Shown here in pieces: positions 61,801 through 64,000 of a DNA stretch of 64,000 nt (position 1 is its first letter; every line of letters starts with the position of its first letter). The position numbers and the translations under genes were made by a program. This DNA comes from CBDDKS01 sp965230335. Lineage in GTDB: Bacteria; Pseudomonadota; Gammaproteobacteria; Enterobacterales; Kangiellaceae. A model generated the notes under the pieces. That model made no database searches, was not told where the DNA came from, and saw only the letters and a list, made by a program, of their open reading frames with translations. Where the stretch lies: the NCBI GenBank assembly GCA_965230335.1, contig CBDDKS010000006.1, positions 2,666,001 to 2,730,000 on the forward strand, read 5' to 3'.

Positions 61801-64000
61801 TTTGGTGCTGTTGGCCGATGGCAGTTGGACCTTCACAGCCAACTCTGCATTCGACAATTTAAATGTCGGCGACAGTGTGAATGAAACTTTCAATGTGACT
61901 TCAGAAGATGGCACGCCAACCACGGTTCAAATTACCATTAATGGCACCAATGATGCGGCCACGGTTTCATCGGACAGTCAGACTTTGAGTGAGACGGATG
62001 CGCCTCTTGTTACTACAGGTACTTTAACGTCTACGGATGTGGATAATGCTGATAATAGTTTCACACCGGCCAATATCACAGGAACAATCGGTGATTTGGT
62101 TTTATTAGCGGATGGTAGTTGGACCTTCACAGCCAACTCTGCATTCGACAATTTAAATGTCGGTGATAGTGTCAATGAAACTTTCAATGTGACCTCGGAA
62201 GATGGCACACCCACCACGGTACAGATTACCATCAATGGCACTAATGATGCGGCGACGGTATCTTCAGACAGTCAGACTTTGAGTGAAACCGATGCGCCTC
62301 TTGTTACTACAGGTACATTAACCTCTACCGATCCAGACAATACAGACAATAGTTTCACACCGGCAACCATTAACGGCACGATAGGTGATTTGGTGTTGTT
62401 GGCCGATGGCAGTTGGACCTTTACGGCTAACTCTGCGTTTGACAATTTAAATGTCGGCGATAGTGTCAATGAAACTTTCAATGTTACTTCGGAAGATGGC
62501 ACACCGACGACAGTTCAGATTACCATCAATGGCACCAATGATGCGGCCACAGTTAGTAGTGATGCTCAAACACTGACTGAAACCGATGCGCCTCTTGTGA
62601 CTACAGGCACTTTAACGTCCACAGATCCTGATAACACAGATAACTCATTTACACCGGCGACCATTAACGGGACTATTGGTGACCTGGTATTGCTTGCCGA
62701 TGGCAGTTGGACCTTCACGGCGAATAGTGCGTTTGACAATTTGAACGTCGGTGATAGTGTCAATGAAACTTTTAATGTCACTTCGGAAGATGGTACGCCA
62801 ACGACGGTTCAGATTACCATCAATGGCACCAATGATGCGGCGACAGTATCGAGTGATTCACAAACACTCACTGAAACGGATGCGCCGCTGGTAACCACGG
62901 GTACACTGACATCAACGGATGTGGACAATACAGATAATAGTTTCATACCGGCAACCATTAACGGGACTATTGGTGATTTGGTCTTGTTGGCCGATGGTAG
63001 CTGGACCTTCACAGCCAACTCTGCATTTGATAATTTAAATGTCGGCGACAGTGTAAATGAAACTTTCAATGTCACTTCCGAAGATGGCACACCGACGACG
63101 GTTCAGATTACCATCAATGGCACCAATGATGTGGCTACGGTTTCATCGGATTCTCAGACACTCACTGAAACCGATGCATCACTGGTAACCACAGGTACAC
63201 TGACATCAACGGATGTTGATAACACCGATAACTCATTTACGCCGGCAACCATTAACGGCACTATCGGTGACCTGGTGTTATTGGCCGATGGCAGTTGGAC
63301 CTTCACAGCCAACTCTGCATTCGACAATTTAAATGTCGGTGATAGTGTAAATGAAACTTTCAATGTGACCTCGGAAGATGGCACACCGACGACGGTTCAG
63401 ATTACCATCAATGGCACCAATGATGCGGCAACTGTTTCCAGTGATGCTCAAACACTGACTGAAACCGATGCGCCTCTTGTGACTACAGGCACTTTAACGT
63501 CCACAGATCCTGATAACACCGATAACTCATTTACGCCTGCGACGATTACCGGGACTATTGGTGATTTGGTATTGTTGGCGGATGGCAGTTGGACGTTTAC
63601 GGCGAATTCTGCCTTCGATAATTTGAATGTCGGCGATTCGGTAAATGAAACTTTTAATGTCACCTCAGAAGATGGTACGCCAACGACGGTACAGATTACC
63701 ATTAATGGCACTAATGATGCGGCAACAGTCAGCAGTGATGCTCAAACTCTAGTTGAAACCGATGCCCCATTAATCACAATGGGTACACTGACATCAACGG
63801 ATGTGGATAACACCGATAACTCATTTACGCCAGCGACCATTAACGGCACGATAGGTGATTTGGTGTTGTTGGCCGATGGCAGTTGGACCTTCACAGCCAA
63901 CTCTGCATTTGACAATTTAAATGTGGGCGATAGTGTCAATGAAACTTTTAATGTGACCTCGGAAGATGGCACACCGACGACGGTTCAGATTACCATCAAT
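46898..64000 (+). CDS. lapA: Giant LapA-type repeat adhesin (large N-terminal part; runs off the window)
   Basis: 5,701 codons are open from the ATG at 46898 (GAGAGG upstream) to the edge with no stop. Residues 1-104 form the retention module (TIGYISELSGSAEIRS, VGDIVRDGDVLITG, GHQLRLGEEAEVLL). T105-A-A-G108 matches the LapG cleavage motif at nearly the same residue number as in Pseudomonas LapA, so cleavage is expected between Ala106 and Ala107. Three Ig-like domains (about 47398-48309) and two cadherin/VCBS-like domains follow to residue 681. Then come 48 VCBS-type repeats of 98 residues, interrupted twice. The repeats carry DVDNTDN calcium-binding-like loops. The adhesive head and the RTX secretion signal must lie beyond the window. 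It is exported by LapBC and the TolC-OmpA pore and stays threaded in the pore until LapG cuts it. Confidence 0.93.
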   Translation, partial: MAQKTIGYISELSGSAEIRSFEGIIRVIKVGDIVRDGDVLITGKSTQVVVTFYDGHQLRLGEEAEVLLDDTVSYNGSYEQGEVDQVLSLQQAIIDGIDLADLEETAAGVATSAGANADGLHQASIYERNAQEGQVDSRLSPFATGSLSDNSNDFRGDDDILLFGDFEATISINSITSDNVINLAESTSSIPVTGVVDGSARAGDTITLQINGNTYTSTVGSDNTFTVDVPGTDLVADTEISATVEDAAGNFYSASTNASHQVDLEASASITVDDITLDDVISFAESGQSVNVTGSVAGDASEGDTVSFTVNGTDYSGTVASDNTFSIAVAGSDLMNETSFDATVSGADNVDNPFAAATTSVHLVDVHVPTASIVLDTNITADDIINALEESSDITVSGTVGGDVVDGDTVTLTINETVFTGTVSGGAFSVNIPGTALTADSDATIEASVTTSTGSVNGEATASTSETYLIDTINPVVNDQSFDYSEDQVEDALIATVNASDNVAVSRFQFDNGTQISDDGYFSINNNGEIRITAAGVASEINDFSVGNSSHSYTVEVIDTAGNLNSSVVTLNELRVNDLPIAGDDSITTDEDTLINATVPVATDADGNIVSYVLETNANQGTLTFNNDGSYRFEPGTDFDDLAIGQTREVSFRYTATDNDGGVSQPATVTITVTGVNDPAVVSSDAQTLAETDAPLVTIGTLTSTDPDNTDNSFTPANITGTIGDLVLLADGSWTFTANSAFDHLNIGDSVNETFNVTSEDGTPTTVQITINGSNDAATVSSDAQTLIETDAPLVTTGTLTSTDVDNTDNLFTPATINGTIGDLVLLADGSWTFTANSAFDNLNVGDSVNETFNVTSEDGTPTTVQITINGTNDAATVSSDSQTLTETDAPLVTTGTLTSTDPDNTDNSFTPATINGTIGDLVLLADGSWTFTANSAFDNLNVGDSVNETFNVTSEDGTPTTVQITINGTNDAATVSSDSQTLTETDAPLVTTGTLTSTDPDNTDNNFTPATINGTIGDLVLLADGNWTFTANSAFDHLNVGDNVNETFNVTTEDGTPTTVQITINGTNDTATVSSDSQTLTETDAPLVTTGTLTSTDVDNTDNSFMPANINGSIGDLVLLADGSWTFTANSAFDNLNVGDSVNETFNVTSEDGTPTTVQVTINGTNDAATVSSDSQTLTETDAPLITTGTLTSTDVDNTDNSFTPTTINGTIGDLVLLVDGSWTFTANSAFDNLNVGDSVNETFNVTSEDGTPTTVQITINGTNDAATVSSDSQTLTETDVPLVTTGTLTSTDVDNTDNSFTPANITGAIGDLVLLADGSWTFTANSAFDNLNVGDSVNETFNVTSEDGTPTTVQITINGTNDAATVSSDSQTLTETDAPLVTTGTLTSTDPDNTDNSFTPANITGTIGDLVLLADGSWTFTANSAFDELDPGDTVNEIFNITTEDGTPTTIQITINGTNDLPTVSGTFIGTVSEDNILTTSGNLSISDVDGDDNPVFNDVVVTNGDNNYGTFELTGGVWTYTLNNGHPAVQGLSNGDSLTDTITFVATDGTNQVITVTINGTNDAATVSSDSQTLTETDAPLVTTGTLTSTDVDNTDNSFTPATINGTIGDLVLLTDGSWTFTANSAFDNLNVGDSVNETFNVTSEDGTPTTVQITINGTNDAATVSSDAQTLIETDAPLVTTGTLTSTDVDNTDNSFTPATINGTIGDLVLLADGSWTFTANSAFDNLNVGDSVNETFNVTSEDGTPTTVQITINGTNDAATVSSDAQTLTETDAPLVTTGTLTSTDPDNTDNSFTPATINGTIGDLVLLADGSWTFTANSAFDNLNVGDSVNETFNVTSEDGTPTTVQITINGTNDAATVSSDSQTLTETDVPLVTTGTLTSTDVDNTDNSFTPANITGTIGDLVLLADGSWTFTANSAFDHLNVGDSVNETFNVTSEDGTPTTVQITINGTNDVATVSSDAQTLTETDAPLVTTGTLTSTDVDNTDNSFTPATINGTIGDLVLLADGSWTFTANSAFDNLNVGDSVNETFNVTSEDGTPTTVQITINGTNDAATVSSDAQTLIETDAPLVTTGTLTSTDVDNTDNSFTPATINGTIGDLVLLADGSWTFTANSAFDNLNVGDSVNETFNVTSEDGTPTTVQITINGTNDAATVSSDAQTLIETDAPLVTTGTLTSTDVDNTDNSFTPATINGTIGDLVLLADGSWTFTANSAFDNLNVGDSVNETFNVTSEDGTPTTVQITINGTNDAATVSSDSQTLTETDAPLITTGTLTSTDVDNTDNSFTPATINGTIGDLVLLADGSWTFTANSAFDNLNVGDSVNETFNVTSEDGTPTTVQITINGTNDAATVSSDSQTLTETDAPLVTTGTLTSTDVDNTDNSFTPANITGAIGDLVLLADGSWTFTANSAFDNLNVGDSVNETFNVTSEDGTPTTVQITINGTNDAATVSSDAQTLAETDAPLVTTGTLTSTDVDNTDNSFTPATINGTIGDLVLLADGSWTFTANSAFDNLNVGDSVNETFNVTSEDSTPTTVQITINGTNDAATVSSDSQTLSETDAPLVTTGTLTSTDVDNTDNSFTPATINGTIGDLVLLADGSWTFTANSAFDNLNVGDSVNETFNVTSEDGTPTTVQITINGTNDAATVSSDSQTLTETDAPLVTTGTLTSTDVDNTDNSFIPATINGTIGDLVLLADGSWTFTANSEFDNLNVGDSVNETFNVTSEDGTPTTVQITINGTNDAATVSSDAQTLVETDAPLVTTGTLTSTDVDNTDNSFTPATINGTIGDLVLLADGSWTFTANSAFDNLNVGDSVNETFNVTSEDGTPTTVQITINGTNDAATVSSDAQTLVETDAPLVTTGTLTSTDVDNTDNSFTPATINGTIGDLVLLADGSWTFTANSAFDNLNVGDSVNETFNVTSEDGTPTTVQITINGTNDAATVSSDSQTLTETDAPLITTGTLTSTDVDNTDNSFTPATINGTIGDLVLLADGSWTFTANSAFDNLNVGDSVNETFNVTSEDGTPTTVQITINGTNDAATVSSDAQTLTETDAPLVTTGTLTSTDPDNTDNSFTPATINGTIGDLVLLADGSWTFTANSAFDNLNVGDSVNETFNVTSEDGTPTTVQITINGTNDAATVSSDSQTLTETDAPLITTGTLTSTDVDNTDNSFTPATINGTIGDLVLLADGSWTFTANSAFDNLNVGDSVNETFNVTSEDGTPTTVQITINGTNDAATVSSDSQTLTETDAPLVTTGTLTSTDVDNTDNSFIPATINGTIGDLVLLADGSWTFTANSEFDNLNVGDSVNETFNVTSEDGTPTTVQITINGTNDAATVSSDSQTLTETDAPLITTGTLTSTDVDNADNSFTPATINGTIGDLILLADGSWTFTANSAFDNLNVGDSVNETFNVTSEDGTSTTVQITINGTNDAATVSSDTQTLTETDAPLITTGTLTSTDVDNTDNSFTPATINGTIGDLVLLADGSWTFTANSAFDNLNVGDSVNETFNVTSEDGTPTTVQITINGTNDAPTVSGIFSGTVVEDTTLSASGALSISDVDNTPTFNDTGVLSGDNNYGTFQLTGGTWVYSLNNSNLAVQALDTGDTLTDSITFTATDGTTQIITITIEGLDEGAIITADDSGTITEDAAPNTVSGDVLANDSDPDGDPLSVIEVNGVSGNVNNAVLGTYGEINISNTGGYTYTLNNSSAATQALADGQIVTETFSYTVDDGFGNTSKANVVITITGTNDAATVSSDTQTLTETDAPLITTGTLTSTDVDNTDNSFTPATINGTIGDLVLLADGSWTFTANSAFDNLNVGDSVNETFNVTSEDGTPTTVQITINGTNDAATVSSDAQTLIETDAPLVTTGTLTSTDVDNTDNSFIPATINGTIGDLVLLADGSWTFTASSAFDNLNVGDSVNETFNVTSEDGTPTTVQITINGTNDAATVSSDSQTLVETDAPLITTGTLTSTDVDNTDNSFTPATINGTIGDLVLLADGSWTFTANSAFDNLNVGDSVNETFNVTSEDGTPTTVQITINGTNDAATVSSDSQTLTETDAPLVTTGTLTSTDVDNTDNSFTPATINGTIGDLVLLADGSWTFTANSAFDHLNVGDSVNETFNVTSEDGTPTTVQITINGTNDAATVSSDSQTLTETDAPLVTTGTLTSTDPDNTDNSFTPATINGTIGDLVLLADGSWTFTANSAFDNLNVGDSVNETFNVTSEDGTPTTVQITINGTNDAATVSSDSQTLTETDAPLVTTGTLTSTDPDNTDNSFTPATINGTIGDLVLLADGSWTFTANSAFDNLNVGDSVNETFNVTSEDGTPTTVQITINGTNDAATVSSDSQTLTETDAPLVTTGTLTSTDPDNTDNSFTPATINGTIGDLVLLADGSWTFTANSAFDNLNVGDSVNETFNVTSEDGTPTTIQITINGTNDAATVSSDSQTLVETDAPLVTTGTLTSTDVDNTDNSFTPATINGTIGDLVLLADGSWTFTANSAFDNLNVGDSVNETFNVTSEDGTPTTVQITINGTNDAATVSSDSQTLTETDAPLVTTGTLTSTDVDNADNSFTPATINGTIGDLILLADGSWTFTANSAFDNLNVGDSVNEIFNVTSEDGTPTTVQITINGTNDAATVSSDAQTLTETDAPLVTTGTLTSTDPDNTDNSFTPATINGTIGDLVLLADGSWTFTANSAFDNLNVGDSVNETFNVTSEDGTPTTVQITINGTNDAATVSSDSQTLTETDALLITTGTLTSTDVDNTDNSFTPATINGTIGDLVLLADGSWTFTANSAFDNLNVGDSVNETFNVTSEDGTPTTVQITINGTNDAATVSSDSQTLTETDAPLITTGTLTSTDPDNTDNSFTPATINGTIGDLVLLADGSWTFTANSAFDNLNVGDSVNETFNVTSEDGTPTTVQITINGTNDAATVSSDAQTLVETSAPLVTTGTLTSTDVDNTDNSFTPATINGTIGDLVLLADGSWTFTANSAFDNLNVGDSVNETFNVTSEDGTPTTVQITINGTNDAATVSSDSQTLSETDAPLVTTGTLTSTDVDNADNSFTPANITGTIGDLVLLADGSWTFTANSAFDNLNVGDSVNETFNVTSEDGTPTTVQITINGTNDAATVSSDSQTLSETDAPLVTTGTLTSTDPDNTDNSFTPATINGTIGDLVLLADGSWTFTANSAFDNLNVGDSVNETFNVTSEDGTPTTVQITINGTNDAATVSSDAQTLTETDAPLVTTGTLTSTDPDNTDNSFTPATINGTIGDLVLLADGSWTFTANSAFDNLNVGDSVNETFNVTSEDGTPTTVQITINGTNDAATVSSDSQTLTETDAPLVTTGTLTSTDVDNTDNSFIPATINGTIGDLVLLADGSWTFTANSAFDNLNVGDSVNETFNVTSEDGTPTTVQITINGTNDVATVSSDSQTLTETDASLVTTGTLTSTDVDNTDNSFTPATINGTIGDLVLLADGSWTFTANSAFDNLNVGDSVNETFNVTSEDGTPTTVQITINGTNDAATVSSDAQTLTETDAPLVTTGTLTSTDPDNTDNSFTPATITGTIGDLVLLADGSWTFTANSAFDNLNVGDSVNETFNVTSEDGTPTTVQITINGTNDAATVSSDAQTLVETDAPLITMGTLTSTDVDNTDNSFTPATINGTIGDLVLLADGSWTFTANSAFDNLNVGDSVNETFNVTSEDGTPTTVQITIN
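48941..51292 (+). repeat. Adhesin repeat run 1: 8 units of 294 bp
   Basis: Units start at 48941 and every 294 bases after that (last start 50999), with no length change. Each encodes a VCBS-type domain beginning VSSDAQTL.ETDAPLVTTGTLTS and ending VQITINGTNDAAT. The first units differ most (NITGTIGDLV, DHLNIGD), as expected for edge copies. Confidence 0.95.
51293..51604 (+). other. Divergent VCBS linker block 1 in the adhesin
   Basis: 312 bases (104 residues) that begin VSGTFIGTVSEDNILTTSGN and contain VWTYTLNNGHPAVQGL, a canonical VCBS domain of different sequence from the repeat units. Codon use is more AT-rich than in the surrounding repeats. Confidence 0.85.
51605..57484 (+). repeat. Adhesin repeat run 2: 20 units of 294 bp
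   Basis: 5,880 bases, exactly 20 x 294. Units starting at 55133 and 55427 are identical over all 294 bases. A 167-base block at 54881-55047, including the unusual NSEFD and SFIP codons, recurs unchanged at 56645-56811, six units downstream. Confidence 0.95.
57485..58141 (+). other. Divergent VCBS linker block 2 (two domains) in the adhesin
   Basis: 657 bases (219 residues). The first half resembles linker block 1 (VSGIFSGTVVEDTTLSASGA, WVYSLNNSNLAVQAL); the second is another cadherin/VCBS-type domain (ADDSGTITEDAAPNTVSGDVLANDSDPDGD). It leads back into the standard repeat through ITGTNDAAT. Confidence 0.85.
58142..64000 (+). repeat. Adhesin repeat run 3: at least 20 units of 294 bp, cut by the window edge
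   Basis: Starts at 58142 and every 294 bases to 63728; the last unit is 21 bases short at the edge. A stretch of about 285 bases from 59212 to 59496 recurs unchanged two units (588 bases) downstream at 59800-60084. Confidence 0.95.

Noticed and set aside
47980..63972. Dozens of minus-strand open frames of 70-203 residues across the adhesin gene, with a repeating VPSSEVTLKVSFT-type sequence
   Set aside because: They are the antisense of the 294-bp repeat, which happens to lack stops in one reverse frame. They have no ribosome sites of their own and exist only because the plus-strand repeat is homogeneous.
46898..64000. CRISPR array or satellite DNA in the repetitive right end
   Set aside because: The 294-bp period, continuous open frame and VCBS-type domain sequence identify protein-coding repeats.

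Overview
The window comes from an AT-rich gammaproteobacterium that makes its own polyamines and NAD, has a glyoxylate/TCA-type aconitase B, is chemotactic and builds c-di-GMP-controlled biofilms. The gene order DUF2066 - PgsA-like - PerM - hda, the proteobacterial forms of PpsR/PpsA, PurB and AcnB, and a complete Lap adhesin system all point to Gammaproteobacteria. The genus cannot be named from the sequence alone. There is one tRNA (Ser-UGA) and no rRNA, CRISPR array, recognisable transposase or prophage.

Layout. 1-8.5 kb: a truncated DUF2235 hydrolase (minus strand), a secreted two-repeat anchored protein, then a tight plus-strand run DUF2066 / CDP-alcohol phosphatidyltransferase / PerM / Hda / agmatine deiminase / N-carbamoylputrescine amidase, closed by a bidirectional terminator shared with a convergent YHS-domain gene. 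8.7-14.6 kb: nadA, the divergent ppsR-ppsA pair with a 16-bp tandem repeat array between them, a tiny two-helix membrane protein, a BI-1/YccA protein and tRNA-Ser. 15.3-25.4 kb: a ten-gene chemotaxis operon (cheY, STAS, cheA, cheW, receptor with NIT and PAS domains, cheR, cheB, cheY, a CheZ-like candidate, cheD). Small dispersed repeats lie on both sides of it. 25.8-36.6 kb: pepN, a zinc-ribbon membrane protein, a GNAT/DUF7931-like pair, divergent purB and acnB, and a ToxR/CadC-type membrane regulator with a large beta-propeller-like outer domain.

36.8 kb to the end is the most interesting part. A compact, multi-hairpin putative RNA element precedes an unrecognised small Gly-rich secreted peptide. 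Then comes a complete Lap locus: a LapE-like TolC protein fused to TSP3-like, Ig-like and OmpA domains; LapG protease; LapD with degenerate GGDEF and EAL motifs; LapB ABC exporter; LapC membrane fusion protein; a LuxR-type regulator with no recognisable phospho-acceptor; and a giant LapA-type adhesin that runs off the right edge. The adhesin has the N-terminal retention module, a TAAG LapG cleavage site at residues 105-108, Ig-like domains, and then 48 VCBS-type repeats of exactly 98 residues (294 bp), in runs of 8, 20 and at least 20 separated by two divergent linker blocks. At least 5,701 codons are open and no stop is reached.

How the parts fit together (inference from the Pseudomonas Lap paradigm): LapB, LapC and the TolC-OmpA pore export the adhesin. 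Its N-terminus stays plugged in the pore. When c-di-GMP falls, LapD releases LapG, which cuts at TAAG and sheds the adhesin. The chemotaxis operon and the Lap locus together suggest a motile-to-attached lifestyle, though no flagellar or pilus genes are in the window.
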